DNA of 64,000 nucleotides from Globisporangium splendens. Its lineage: Eukaryota > Oomycota > Peronosporomycetes > Pythiales > Pythiaceae. Where the stretch lies: positions 124,001-188,000 of the forward strand of contig VFIW01000015.1 of assembly GCA_006386115.1 (NCBI GenBank), given 5' to 3'. Both the position numbers and the translations under genes were made by a program. The notes below the pieces were generated by a model. The model was not told the origin of the DNA. It saw only the letters and a list, made by a program, of their open reading frames with translations, and ran no database searches. Shown in pieces: positions 1 to 11,439 of this stretch (positions are counted from its first letter, which is position 1; each line of letters opens with the position of its first letter).

Positions 1-2290
1 AAGGAAAACGAACTCAAGACGAGCCAAATCGATCTGCTTTTGAGTCTCTTCTCTCTGTACCGATACCGCGCAGATGTTGGGTTCGACGTGTTGCACCTGC
101 ACAATACGACCGAGTCCGTTGGAAATGAGCACAGCTACAGTGCCATGGTGGACGAGAAGGAGAGGCTCGCGCTGGAGTTGGAGACGAGACTCTACGACAC
201 GATCGCCAAGGCATGTGCAGCCGATTTGGCTGAGATTTTTACATCCGAGTCGCATCGCAACCTGACGCGAGCTGCGCTGCTGTACGTGGCGTCCAATGTG
301 CCGTCGAGCGAGGTGATGCATCGGCTGCAAGCAATCATGGGTACCGACAATCGCTCGGAAGTTATCGATGCGACGGGAAAGTACCTCGAGGCATTCGTGT
401 TCCCGTCCCCAGAGGCGTTGCCGTCCGCTGGCTCCAGTCACATGTCGTACTCTTCGATCAAGCGGAGCGACAGCGCAAACGAACGGGACTTCACTCGCAC
501 GGTACTGCTCCACTACGGGAAATACGCGCCGGAGCAGCTCTCGCGCTTGATCGTCGATTCGACGCTGGTCTGGTCGCTCGAGGACATTGAGTTCGCTCTC
601 GAGAAGCTAGCTGAGTCGTCCAGTCAGAGCGTCCTGGTCAAGATTGCGACGCTGGTGTTGATCTTGCGCGCGTCTTCTTTTTCGTCGGACGAGTGGGAAG
701 CATTCAAGCAGTTGCGTGAAATTGAGGACGCGGAGACATTGGTGGAGTTTCTCTCGACGTGCTCGTACGAGTCCATGTCGACTCACGTGAAGCACTTGCT
801 GACTGATCACCTTGATGCGCTCGTGCATCTGAGCGTCACGCACCCCGAGTTTCTGGTGCAAGCGGCAACATACTCAGAATCCGAGACGACCCGCAGTGGG
901 AACCGTTTCGTCTCGTCGTCTCTTGCGCAAGCTCTTCTCGAGAATGCGCCGCTCGTGCTCTTGCAGATCCTGGAACGCGTGTTCAACAGCGCTGTTCGAC
1001 GACAAGAAGCGGTATTTTCGAGCCTGCTTTTCTGCCTGAGCGTCATTGGCGACGCCGCTGAGCCGTCCATCCAACGGTTGACGTCGTATCGCTCTTTCCG
1101 AACGAGCGACAATGTGTCGTCATCTGCAAGCGTAGCGACTCCGTTTGTGGGAAATCAGACCTTCGTGCTGCGCTTCTTGGTGTTTGTGCTTGAGACGTTC
1201 CCTACGCTAGAAACGTTGGTGGACAAGGACGAGCTCCATGACGATGAAGACGATTTGAAGCGTGTGAAGGCAGCCATTGGCATGGAATTGATGGCATTAT
1301 GTGTCAAACTGAGCTCGTCTTTTGGACAACAATCTGCCGCGACTACTACTGCCAATGATCCTCGCATCACAACGACACTACTGGAACTGTTCCATCAGGA
1401 TGGACTGGAGACACAACGCTATGGTGCGCTTCCGGAATGGGTGCAAGAGTATCTAGAAACGCGATGCTTGTCAAACGTTCCGGAATCTCTGAGTGCGTGC
1501 CTGCGGTTCCTGTTCAACTTGACCCTCGTGCTGCAGCAGGAAGCCGATCTCATTTCGCCAACCGAAGTGCTGAGTCTCTACGACGCGAATGTTCCTTCCG
1601 ACATGAAAAAAAAAGTCGACACAAAGAAGAAAAACAAGAGCGGTGCCGCCGCGACGCCTCCATCGCCATCTTGGAATTTGGAAAACGATTTCGCTGCGCT
1701 GATCGTGTTGCTGACACTGCCTCGAGTCTCCAGGTACGCCTCAACGATGCGTTTCGTCGGTGCATATTTCGTCCAATTGGGCTTGAATCTTACAGTCTGC
1801 ATGTGGCTTTGTATTCTTCAGGACAATCGATGGGTTGCAACTGATTGCAGCTCGTGCGGACTTCATCAACCTTTTCCTCCCGTACGGAAAATGTTACTGC
1901 GTGACGCTCGAGGAGTGGCGGTTCCTCATCAAAACGCTGTCCGATACCAATTCCACCGAGGTATGTCGTACTGCTTCACGTTCTTCGATTGCGGGTGCAT
2001 CTTCCGTCGTGTGCCTCGCATGTCGACAACATCTTCTCACTTGTGTATAATCAACTTGTCTGGTATCCCACCAGGATGATGACGCATCCAATGACGAGGC
2101 TGCCATTCTGGAAAGTGTGCTAAACCATATCTGCTCGACGCTCGGTCCTGAGGATTTACTCCTCGTGCTTCCGGACGACGGCGATCTTGCCATGTACATG
2201 GCGACCTTCGAAGCAAGCGTTCGCTTGGACGAAGCGCGAGAAAAAACGCGAGGAGCCCAGCACTACGCCCATGCCGTGCGCGCCAAATAG
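1..2290 (+). CDS. Helical-repeat-like protein, 3' part of gene
   Basis: The frame is open from base 1, so the gene starts outside the window. Exons at 1-1733, 1822-1960 and 2075-2290 join in frame to give at least 695 residues ending in TAG. Introns begin GTACGCC and GTATGTC and end CAG. The product is leucine- and serine-rich with many amphipathic helices, a basic Lys/Ser/Ala stretch near residue 530 and an acidic patch (about residue 405). This suggests an armadillo/HEAT-type solenoid, but no family was recognised. It converges on the next gene, whose stop lies only 40 bp away. The coding call is firm because three exons keep phase; the function is unknown. Confidence 0.75.
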
Positions 2291-2330
2291 GCAGCCAGGC
2301 ATGGGCAAGAGCCGCAATGCGAGGTCGTCG

Positions 2331-4023
2331 TTATGTGTAAGAGCTAGGTGTAATCTGTGGCTGTTGTTGTCCTGCGTAGCCAATGCCTTGTTGTTCCAGG
2401 AGCCGCGTGATGGCATCAATATACTACGCAGAAGGAGGTGAACACACATACACAAAACGTATTATTTTCTCTCCATGATGTCGGTTTTGTCAATGAAGAA
2501 AAACGTACCGCCGCTCGAATTTGGCGAAAGCGAGGCTTCCGCTTGCCTTTGATGAAGATGCTGAAGTGGATCACCCACCGCTCGTTCGCTTGCAGCGCGA
2601 TGTAGCTGTCGTCGCCACGCGCGCGCTGAACGACCTGGTTTTCCTCTTGCAGGTTGAGTTCAAAGAGCATTTTCGACGTGTCGTCGCCATGCGTTTGACC
2701 GACGCTGCTGGACCGGTTCGATCGGTTTGCAGCCAAGAGCGCAGGCGGTGGCGGCTCAAAGACGCTGGCCGTCGCGAGTCGCGGGAGGAACCGCCCGTCC
2801 CAGAACAGCAATTGGTCCAGTTCCTGCATGAACATGCGCACTTGCACGGCAGGCGTCTCAGGCGGCAGGCGGATGTCCAGCTTCAGCGGCCAGAAGTGCG
2901 AATGGTACACTGAGGTGAGCGACGTCACCGTGCCACCTGCGGGGATGAACGTCTTGGTGTTGTTGTCGGTCTTGAGCACGATGAAGCCTAGTGGCGCGTC
3001 GCAGACGCTGCCCTTGGACCTGCCTTCGACGTTGATGTGCGTGTCCAAGTGCAGCATATTGGTGAGAAACATGTAATGCGCACCCATGACATTGCGCATC
3101 TGGCGCCAGAATAGAAAGGCACACAACACCCGCACGTTAGTCTCTTCCACAGTATCATTCTCATGACTGCGTAATGCCCATTAAAAGTTACCAGCGGCAG
3201 CACGGACAGCGCGATCGCGAGAAAGAAACCGGTGGAGACCACGACGCGGGCGGCGCTGTCGTCGCCGATTACTGGCGCCAAGTAGTACGTGTACACGACA
3301 AACACGAGCAGCAGCATCTTGGCGAGCTGCACAAAACGCATTGACAGGTAGGCATTGTTATAGCAGCAGCATTGGCGCAATGGCATTGAAACAAATGGAG
3401 ACAAAGCGAACGCACCGTTGTTCCTTCGTGCAAGAGCGTCGTGCGTCCTACTTTCTCAGCGTCCGTGTACCCTTCCACACCTTTGCGCGCGATCACCTAC
3501 ATATCGAAAAGCCCCCCAAGGCGCCACCATCAGGAAGAGAGCACACAGGTCGTGTATGCGCGCACTCGTCACATACCTCACGCAGAACATTCCCACCAGC
3601 GTCGACCCAGATGATGAAGCAGATGCCAAAGAGCCATCCGGGCCACTGGCAGAGGAAAATGGACACGCGCGACACGACGACGGCGATCCAGAGCAGCCCC
3701 GCGCGGCACACCAGCGCCGTCTGCCACATCATGAGCTCGCGCGCTTCGTCCGGCCATCTGCGCATATACACATAGAGGCAACATGAGAGAGTGCGTCCGC
3801 ATTATCAGCGCCGTACAGAAGACAGAGAGAAAGAGACTCACTTCCATTTATTGGGCGAGAACTTGCGCAGCAGGAAGAAGATGCTGCGCGCGATGGGGTG
3901 CGCGAGCACGGCCGAGAGGAAGAAGAGCACGATGGACACGTACACCTTGACGCTGCCGTGGCGCGTCTCGGCCCACCACGTCTGCCACCCGTCCACGTGG
4001 ATCACGCAGAAGCCGTCGCTCAT
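2331..4023 (-). CDS. MscS-like mechanosensitive ion channel
   Basis: Six exons on the minus strand (3842-4023, 3577-3757, 3452-3496, 3192-3326, 2509-3099, 2331-2423) join in frame to 408 residues. Five hydrophobic segments come first: residues about 25-45, two between 73 and 110, and two between 137 and 180. A soluble domain follows, with a segment like the MscS beta domain: a T-D-N-N-T-K-T-F-I-P stretch near residue 230, where MscS has T-x-x-D-N-x-x-x-x-x-P-N. The C-terminal tail ends in a helix reading Y-I-D-A-I-T-R-L-L-E-Q-Q-G-I, as in the MscS alpha/beta tail. MscS proteins are membrane channels that open under membrane tension and release osmolytes. The family call rests on domain layout and these short matches, not on a search. 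Start is the first Met of the 5' exon. Confidence 0.6.
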
Positions 4024-4133
4024 GCTTCTCTTTCTCTTCTGAGCAATAATGGGACGATAGCCAGCAACTGTGTATATGTATTGAATATGATTGGTCAAAA
4101 ATAACGATTACGAGCAGTACTAGTGGACGAAAT

Positions 4134-4749
4134 TCACAGGTCGTCGTCGTCCATGTCGAACTCGTCTTCGTCGTACGACTCGTAGCCGTCGCCGCCCTCG
4201 ACGAGACCCGCGGCTTCGCGGCGCAGGCGCTTCTCCTCCTCGCGCTCCTTCTCCAGTTTGCGCAGCTGCGCACGCCGCTCACGCTCGCGCATGCCCTCAA
4301 GCGACTCCTCGAACTCCTTGGCCTCCTTCACGCGCAGCGCCGCGAGCTCCTTCTCGTTGAGCACGATCTCCTTCTTCTTGCAGCACTTGGCGCAGATGTC
4401 GCGCTCCTTTGCGCACGGATCGCACGCCGCGTGGTACGCAGCGAGCACGCATTTCTGACGGCAAAAAATGCTGCATATACACACAGAGCATATTGGTTTG
4501 TCAGTAAGGTGCTCATTCACATACACACATTGCATATACATAAACGCACCAGTTGGCGGGCTGCGTGAGCGGCTTGAACTTTCGGTACTTCTTGCGCCAC
4601 TCGATCTGGTTCGTGCACTGCTCGCAGAGGCCCTGGATCGGCATGGCGAGGATCTTCTCCGTCTTCTTGGACTTGGGGTTGTGCTTGAACGCGAACGTGT
4701 TCTGGTACTTGGGCGCACCCTTCTTCATGTTGCCGCGCTGCAAGCTCAT
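4134..4749 (-). CDS. C9orf85-like (DUF2039) zinc-binding protein
   Basis: Two exons (4550-4749 and 4134-4470) with a 79-bp intron give 178 residues. The N-terminus has P-K-Y-Q-N-T-F-A-F-K-H, matching the conserved Q-N-x-F-x-F-K start of the C9orf85 family. Paired cysteines follow (C-x2-C at the E-Q-C-T-N region, C-x2-C formed across the splice, C-x2-C in A-C-D-P-C, and C-A-K-C). The splice was chosen because it restores the C-x2-C pair and frame. The C-terminus is a charged coiled coil followed by an acidic tail of Asp and Glu. The family is conserved across eukaryotes but has no firm function. A run of CTG repeats lies just upstream. Confidence 0.8.
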
Positions 4750-5055
4750 GACGTCTCGCTTGTGTATCTGTGTATATATGCGCGCTAGTGCTGATATCAA
4801 TAGGGAGCTGCTGCTGCTGCTGCTGCTGTGAGCTCAGGCGTGGAGCGCGGCGACGAGAAGCTGCGAAGTGCGCAGAAATGGCTTGATGCGGCAGATTGAT
4901 TGGGCGGCCGAAGCATGACCTCAATAGTAGATTCTAATGTATTAGTAGCCCTCTCTTTGCCTGTGTTTGGTGACGGTTCAAAATCTTCGGTCCGGTTCGC
5001 GTCGAAGAATGAACCGTGAGAAAGGCGGCAACAAAAACAGGACTATTGACACAGT
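4750..5055. other. Intergenic, divergent promoter region
   Basis: About 300 bp between two genes transcribed away from each other. It holds a short CTG run at 4806-4828 and no other feature that I can see. Confidence 0.4.
4806..4828 (+). repeat. CTG trinucleotide run (about 7 units)
   Basis: Near-perfect tandem CTG units, about 55 bp upstream of the start codon of the C9orf85-like gene, probably in its 5' leader. Confidence 0.8.
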
Positions 5056-6427
5056 ATGGATGCATTTTTGGTGTCTGGACAAAGCGCCAGAAGAGATGCG
5101 ATCTTCTGCGACGCGGACGCTGTCGCTACGAACGCGCTGCTGCTGATCGCGAATGCGACCGGGGTCTCGGTGCTTGTGCGCGAGCATGGAGAAGTGCACA
5201 CGCCGCCGAGCGCCGCGGTCGGCATCCTCAGCGCGCTCTTCCACGCCACGACAAAGGGCGACGCGACTGTACTCGACGACAATAAAGTGCTGCATGCGCT
5301 CCAGTCGGAGCACCGGAGTATCACGTACCGTATGACCCAGCAGGAGCTGCTATTGGTGTTTGTGAGCGATGCACCGCGTGCGCATATTACTTCGACGTTG
5401 ACAACGAAGATGCTGAGCACAATCGAAGCCTGTCTCCGGATGCTGGTGGGCAACGACACGCTGCAAGCTGTGGACGCGTCAAAGCAACGCCTGGCGCTGT
5501 CGAGGCATGCAGACACGATTGACTACATCGCGAAGAATTACCGAAAGGATATTCGCTTGCTGCTTGGTCGGCCACTTTGCCATCTCCTTAGTGAATGCGT
5601 ACAACCCCAGGAACCAACTTCCAAGCTGCAGCAAGGCGTGTGGCTTCAGAATGGCATCATCACTGCAGAGTACGCATACTCAAACGGCAATGTGGCGCAC
5701 CTGGCACCGATCGAGATGGTGGTTTTGGCGATACTGAGCGAGTGTCGTCTCTCACGAGGCGTGTGCTCCGCTCAAGACGCTCTCCGAGTGCACCCAATTC
5801 CCGAAGGTGATGGAACTCCAGGCAAATTTCTGATCGAGTGCATGGAGACAACTGGTGCGCACTGCATTGGACTCTCTCGAAATGAGATAACAGAGCAGGA
5901 GCTCAACGAAGAGGTACGCCACACTAAAAACTATAGCACTCTTTGGAATGATCTGCTGACTGTGTTTGTGTCGCTCCTATAGAAGCAGAGGCTTCGTAGG
6001 TCGCCGCATTCTGCAAAGCGTCAGGATGTGCCGCCTCGCTTGTCCAATATGCCTCCAGCTCTGACGAAAAGACTCCCATCGACTTTTGCCTGGTAAAGTA
6101 TCTCTTTCTCAATTGCTGATCGCGAGTGGGTCTAATTTGTTTCCTCATCTTTCCCATACTCACAGCGGATACGCGTCTCGAGTGGATCAAGTGGCGTCGC
6201 CATCGTGTCGAACACTCGGTTTTCTCAGTCCAGAGTGGGAAACTCACTGGCGCGAGGCAATTACCGAATCGGAAAGTGCTGACACACAAGAGAAGGACAG
6301 CGCTGTTGAAGAAGACTTCTTGTGGGAGTCACTTTGCGTTTTCGTGGCGATGCGCCTGGACTCAAATACCTTGAATGCAGGTTCTGCTCGCCCAGCGAGT
6401 GACTACAAGCACGGAGACGAGGTATGA
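5056..6427 (+). CDS. Fuzzy-like longin-domain protein (CPLANE)
   Basis: Exons 5056-5913, 5983-6092 and 6166-6427 join in frame to 409 residues. The first 150 residues fit the first longin domain of the Fuzzy/MON1/HPS1 group. The pattern is a glycine-flanked strand G-V-S-V-L-V-R-E-H-G, then a strand-rich block (I-T-Y-R-M-T-Q-Q-E-L-L-L-V-F-V-S), then a helix containing L-V-G-N-D-T-L-Q. In animal Fuzzy the same place reads L-V-G-L-E-E-L. Fuzzy works with Inturned and Wdpcp in the CPLANE complex to set up basal bodies and intraflagellar transport. A zoospore-forming oomycete would need such machinery. The match is from memory of the family pattern; MON1 or HPS1 relatives remain possible. The last exon is acidic and has no recognised domain. 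Confidence 0.5.
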
Positions 6428-6646
6428 GATCAGCTAAACCAACTCTAGTTCCTTAATTCGACTTGCTGCATCCAAAGCGGAGTTGACCAAAGCTAACCAG
6501 GTATTTCTGTAAGTATATTTTCTAATCAAACGACGTCATGCAACACAAAATATAAACAAAAGCTGCAAGCAGTTGAGGACTCGGTCTACTTGCCAGCGAC
6601 GTAGGCTACTTAACCACTTGAATGCGCTGGATGCCGTGTCCTCTGT

Positions 6647-7672
6647 TTAAGCCTTGACCTGGTTCTTCAGCTCCGTCTTCGCAACGTACGCTTGGATGTT
6701 CTCCATGGTCGTGTGCGCAATGTTGTCGAGCGCCTCCTTCGTGAAGTACGCCTGGTGGCCCGTGATGATCACGTTCGGGAACGTGAACAATCGTGCGAGT
6801 GTATCGTCAGCAATAACTGCACCGGAGCGATCTTCATAGAAGTAATCGCCTTCGCCTTCGAACACATCAGCTCCGACAGCACCGATTTTGTTCGACTTGA
6901 GTGCCTTCACGAGTGCAGGCGTGTCGATGAGACCACCACGACTCGTGTTGATGATCATCACACCGTCCTTCATCTTTGCGATGCTCTCGGCGTTCACGAC
7001 GTGGCGCGTCGATGGGAACAATGGACAGTGCAAAGAGATGATATCTGATTGTGCCCAAATCTCGTCCAATGACACGTACTTGACGCCATAGCTCAAAGCC
7101 TCAGCGCTTTGCACCACGTCGTATGCGAGCACCGTGCAGCCAAAGCCACTGCAGATACGCGCAAACAGAGCGCCGATCTTGCCCGTGCCAATCACACCCA
7201 CAGTCTTGCCGTTCACATCGAAGCCCAAGAGACCATCCAAACGGAAGTTGAGCTCGCGCGTGCGGTTGAACGACCGGTGGATCTTGCGGTTGAGCGTCAT
7301 CATGAGCGCCGCCGCGTGTTCCGCGACAGCATATGGCGAGTACGCTGGGACACGCACGACGGGCATGTCGAGTTCCTTGGCGACGGCGAGGTCGACCATG
7401 TCAAAACCGGCGCAGCGCAGGAAGAGCGCGCGCGTGCCGTTGGCGTGGAGCTTGCGGAGTGCAGCCTCATCGGCTGTGTCATTGACAAAGATCACGACCG
7501 CTTCGCATCCGGCCGCGAGCTGCGCTGAGTGCACGCTGAGGCGGTTCTGGAAGAACACGAGCTCGTGCTCCTTGGTGACGCCGTCCTGCTCGGCGATGGC
7601 GCGCAGCGACTCCTTGTCGTACGAGTGCGCCGAGAAGAACGCGATCTTCATGCCACTGCCAAAGTTGTTCAT
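6647..7672 (-). CDS. ldhA-like: D-lactate dehydrogenase, copy 1
   Basis: A single exon of 341 residues. It closely follows bacterial LdhA: N-terminal M-K-I-A-F-F-S-A-H-S-Y-D, R-C-A-G-F-D-M-V-D-L, the Rossmann loop G-T-G-K-I-G (G-x-G-x2-G), N-T-S-R-G-G-L-I-D with the catalytic Arg, an acidic segment F-E-G-E-G-D-Y-F-Y-E-D with the paired Glu, and T-G-H-Q-A-Y-F-T with the catalytic His. The enzyme reduces pyruvate to D-lactate with NADH in the cytosol. I chose the Met at 7672, although an upstream Met in the same frame exists at 7840. Most of the gene is identical at DNA level to copy 2, which lies directly upstream on the same strand. The bacterial-like sequence suggests ancient transfer, which was not tested. 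Confidence 0.92.
   Translation of the reverse strand: MNNFGSGMKIAFFSAHSYDKESLRAIAEQDGVTKEHELVFFQNRLSVHSAQLAAGCEAVVIFVNDTADEAALRKLHANGTRALFLRCAGFDMVDLAVAKELDMPVVRVPAYSPYAVAEHAAALMMTLNRKIHRSFNRTRELNFRLDGLLGFDVNGKTVGVIGTGKIGALFARICSGFGCTVLAYDVVQSAEALSYGVKYVSLDEIWAQSDIISLHCPLFPSTRHVVNAESIAKMKDGVMIINTSRGGLIDTPALVKALKSNKIGAVGADVFEGEGDYFYEDRSGAVIADDTLARLFTFPNVIITGHQAYFTKEALDNIAHTTMENIQAYVAKTELKNQVKA
6684..7460 (-). repeat. 777-bp tract identical to 8684-9460
   Basis: Line-by-line comparison shows no difference between this segment and the one exactly 2000 bp to the right. Outside it the two genes diverge at once at both ends. This is the pattern of recent gene conversion within a tandem pair. Confidence 0.9.
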
Positions 7673-8646
7673 GCTTGAGAGAGGCTTGTTGGTTGCTGTT
7701 GTTGCTTGATGGAAGCTTGGTAAATTGTCGAGTGGCTGCTTGGAGACGCCAAGTCGGACGAGAGCGACGCCGTGGTGCTTGGGTGCTTGGAGAGAGACAG
7801 AGACCGAGTGTATAACACAAGTGCAGAAGCGCATAGACACGTGCGTAGCTGCTCACTTTTCCTGAACTTGATGCGCCATTATGAAGTTACTTCTGATGCA
7901 TTCATTCTTTCTCCTCGAGCGGAAAAGACACGCGCTGCTTGGCTGCTTGGCGCTGCTCGTATCTTTGGCGCCGAACCTGTGCTTACGATGACTAAACTAA
8001 ATCCTTATAGTGGGTATAATACATTTTATCATATAAACTTACCTTTGCATTATGCATCAGTGGGTGAATGCCAATATTGGAGGTGACAAATGACGCGCTG
8101 AATGAATGCGGTGCGTCATGCAGGCTTTAATCACAGTGATCAATCGCAGTCAAACGCGATTAGAGGCGCGCGCGGTGCGAAGTCACGATGATGCGCGATC
8201 GTTCACCTCACTGGATTTCTGTCTGCATTCGTGTGTATTTTCCTCGTCTCTTTGTCGCTTCTGCATGGAGCGCGAACTGGGAGTGAATCTTGGCGCGCGG
8301 CCTTTGTCGCGAACACCGTAAATGGAAGATTCACTTACCTCGCCACACACGCGTCGCATAAATAAACAAACACCATACAACATGTAATACCAAATGGAAG
8401 TACATGAGACAGCGCAAGGCTCGCATTCAAACGACACGTATATGCATAAATACACCAATAAGAAAAACAGAAGCGAAAGAAAAACGAAGCGGCTATGGGA
8501 ATTACCAGTGCATCCCATGCGTGCGCAGTTGGTCGATAGGGTGGCAGCACGACAGCAGCTCGATGGCACAAGTCAGCTTCGCTGCTCTTTGCGAAGGCGC
8601 GTGTCTAGAGACGACTCTTTATTTTGTGTGCTACCACCGGTGAGCT
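7673..8646. other. Spacer between the two dehydrogenase genes
   Basis: About 970 bp, AT-richer than the genes. It must contain the promoter of copy 1 and the 3' end of copy 2. No coding segment or repeat stood out, and it is not part of the duplicated identical tract. Confidence 0.4.
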
Positions 8647-9791
8647 TCAGTTCTTCACTTGGTTCTTCAGTTCGGTCTTGAGGACGTACGCTTGGATGTT
8701 CTCCATGGTCGTGTGCGCAATGTTGTCGAGCGCCTCCTTCGTGAAGTACGCCTGGTGGCCCGTGATGATCACGTTCGGGAACGTGAACAATCGTGCGAGT
8801 GTATCGTCAGCAATAACTGCACCGGAGCGATCTTCATAGAAGTAATCGCCTTCGCCTTCGAACACATCAGCTCCGACAGCACCGATTTTGTTCGACTTGA
8901 GTGCCTTCACGAGTGCAGGCGTGTCGATGAGACCACCACGACTCGTGTTGATGATCATCACACCGTCCTTCATCTTTGCGATGCTCTCGGCGTTCACGAC
9001 GTGGCGCGTCGATGGGAACAATGGACAGTGCAAAGAGATGATATCTGATTGTGCCCAAATCTCGTCCAATGACACGTACTTGACGCCATAGCTCAAAGCC
9101 TCAGCGCTTTGCACCACGTCGTATGCGAGCACCGTGCAGCCAAAGCCACTGCAGATACGCGCAAACAGAGCGCCGATCTTGCCCGTGCCAATCACACCCA
9201 CAGTCTTGCCGTTCACATCGAAGCCCAAGAGACCATCCAAACGGAAGTTGAGCTCGCGCGTGCGGTTGAACGACCGGTGGATCTTGCGGTTGAGCGTCAT
9301 CATGAGCGCCGCCGCGTGTTCCGCGACAGCATATGGCGAGTACGCTGGGACACGCACGACGGGCATGTCGAGTTCCTTGGCGACGGCGAGGTCGACCATG
9401 TCAAAACCGGCGCAGCGCAGGAAGAGCGCGCGCGTGCCGTTGGCGTGGAGCTTGCGGAGTACGGCTTCATCGGCCGTGTCGTTAACGAAGATGACCACGC
9501 CTTCGCATCCATCAGCGAGTTGTGCGGTGTGCACACTCAGTCGGTTCTGAAAGAACCTGCGCATTTGTCCACGTCAAAATATTCTCGTCGTTAGCGCATA
9601 CATCGTAAAGAGTTTATGCGTGTCTAATTCCTTCGAACCGACGGTAACGCACATACACACAGTAAAATGTAAGCAGATGCAAACGCATATACGTACAGAA
9701 ACTCGTGTTCGGGGGTGACGCCGACCTGCTCGGCGACCTGCTTGAGCGAGTCGATGTCGTACGAGTGGGCAGAGAAGAACGCGATCTTCAT
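8647..9791 (-). CDS. ldhA-like: D-lactate dehydrogenase, copy 2
   Basis: Exon 1 (9697-9791) encodes M-K-I-A-F-F-S-A-H-S-Y-D. A 140-bp intron (9557-9696, GTACGT to GCAG) follows, then exon 2 (8647-9556). Together they make 334 residues with the same cofactor loop and catalytic Arg, Glu and His as copy 1. The intron splits the codon before F-F-Q-N-R-L. Copy 1 has no intron there. The N-terminal exon and the last ten residues differ from copy 1 at many bases, while the core from 8684 to 9460 is identical to it. The substrate should be pyruvate/D-lactate, as for copy 1. Confidence 0.9.
8684..9460 (-). repeat. 777-bp tract identical to 6684-7460
   Basis: Partner of the identical segment in copy 1. 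It covers the cofactor-binding domain and most of the catalytic domain but stops inside the N-terminal domain and just before the C-terminal ten or so codons. Confidence 0.9.
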
Positions 9792-10116
9792 CGTGGAGGC
9801 TTGGCGTGGAAACTTGGCGGCGTGTGAGGTTCGCGGCGAATTGCGGAATGGCGGAAGACCTGAGGAAGCTGCCTGGATTGCGCGCTGGAGCAAAGACACG
9901 CGTGCTTCAACCGAACTTAGCGAGTGTCTGTTACCTCAGACATCAAGTTCGCAGTCGCATAAGTTCGCCAAAAAATGACCAAATGTGGGTGTAATGAGTG
10001 CAGTTGCAAACGTCTTGGGAAAGTTCGTTACAAATGCACCAAGCAGCAGTGTTAAGTGCGTGTCTTTGTGCAAACATAAATCAGATAAATTTCGCAGCGC
10101 GTTAGGTGCGTTTTGG
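9792..10116. other. Divergent promoter region
   Basis: About 325 bp between the start of dehydrogenase copy 2 (minus) and the phosphatase gene (plus). No further feature seen. Confidence 0.4.
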
Positions 10117-11418
10117 ATGTCATCCAAAACGAAAAAGAAAACTTGTCCAATGGACGTGGTGGAGGCGATCGAAGCGCGCCAGAAGACGCATCCACCAGTC
10201 GCGGGCCAGCCGCGCGCCGCCGCGATCCACGGACTCCCGCTGTTCATCGGCGACGCGAGCGCTGCTGCTGTACGCATATGTGTGTCTAGTGGTGCTCATA
10301 GTATACGCTCTAGTGTACTCAATGGTGTCTGCGTTTACCTTCGTATTGCTGGATGCATTTGCAGGATGGCGCGCTGCTCCGTGAGCACGAGATCGCTGCG
10401 ATTGTGTCGCTGGGCACCGGAGACATCGCCGCAAAAGTGAGTGCATGCGTATGTGTTGCCATGACGGATGAATAGTGGCGACTGACATGTGTCCCATGCG
10501 CGTATGTGGTTGCATGTCGTGCAATGTAGCCATCGATGGTGCATTGTGTGGACATCCTGGACATGGAAGAAGAGCTCATTCTCCCGTTCTTCGACGAGTG
10601 CATCCAGTTTATCCACAGAGCCATCCACGACCACCACACGGCGGTGCTTGTGCACTGCGTGTACGGCCAGTCGCGCAGTGCGACGATCTGCGTCGCGTAC
10701 TTGATGGCGAAGCTACGCATGTCGTTGCTCGACGCGTACGACGCGGTGCAGCGTGCGCGGCCGTGTGTGTACATTAACTCGGGCTTCCTTCGTCAACTGG
10801 AGCTCTTTGAGCGCATGGGTGCGGTCGCCGACCACATGGGCGACACACCAGCCCACGCAGAGGTGAGTGAGTCTTTTTGCTTATTATACATCACTATTTA
10901 GATGCTGAAGGCCGACTGTCTGGATCGTGCGTGCAGTTCCGAACGATAGTGGTCGCAAAGCAGCGACGAGACACCGGTACGGCGACTGCGGTCTTAGGAA
11001 CTCCGCAACTCCATGCACCGCGACGAACGCTGCATTGCCGGAAATGTAACTACGTGCTCGCATCCATGGGGAACGAGTTGCCCCATGGCAAGAACACGAC
11101 TGGCCTGTGTAGTGGAGCGATCTTTATAGAGCCCATGCAATGGATGGTCGGGAAGGCGCAGACGGATGCGTTTGTACGCACCAAGGAGGGTAAACTGACG
11201 TGTCCATCGTGCAATGCGAAGATCGGATCGTGGAACTGGATCGGCGTCAAGTACGTTGCTGTTGCTATTGACATTAAGTCGAGGCATTTCGCGTTGTGAT
11301 GCACTGATTACTCACGATTATGCATCTTTGACATGGCAGGTGCCAGTGCCGACAGTTTGTGAGCCCAGCATTCCAGCTTGTGCCGAGTCGAACCGAGTAC
11401 CGCGGTCAGCTGCGATAG
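10117..11418 (+). CDS. YVH1/DUSP12-like: YVH1/DUSP12-type dual-specificity phosphatase
   Basis: Five exons (10117-10269, 10365-10436, 10530-10862, 10937-11250, 11340-11418) join in frame to 316 residues. The phosphatase domain carries the active-site loop H-C-V-Y-G-Q-S-R-S-A (H-C-x5-R). The C-terminus carries the YVH1 zinc domain: L-H-C-R-K-C, then a conserved L-C-S-G-A-I-F-I-E-P-M-Q-W-M, then L-T-C-P-S-C-N-A-K-I-G-S-W-N-W-I-G-V-K-C-Q-C, ending in P-A-F-Q-L-V-P-S-R. In yeast, YVH1 acts in late 60S ribosome maturation through this zinc domain. The acceptor at 10936 was preferred over one at 10901 because the latter runs into a stop. The Met at 10117 was taken as start; one at 10150 is also possible. 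Confidence 0.88.
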
Positions 11419-11439
11419 ACAATTATAGAAAAACTCAAA

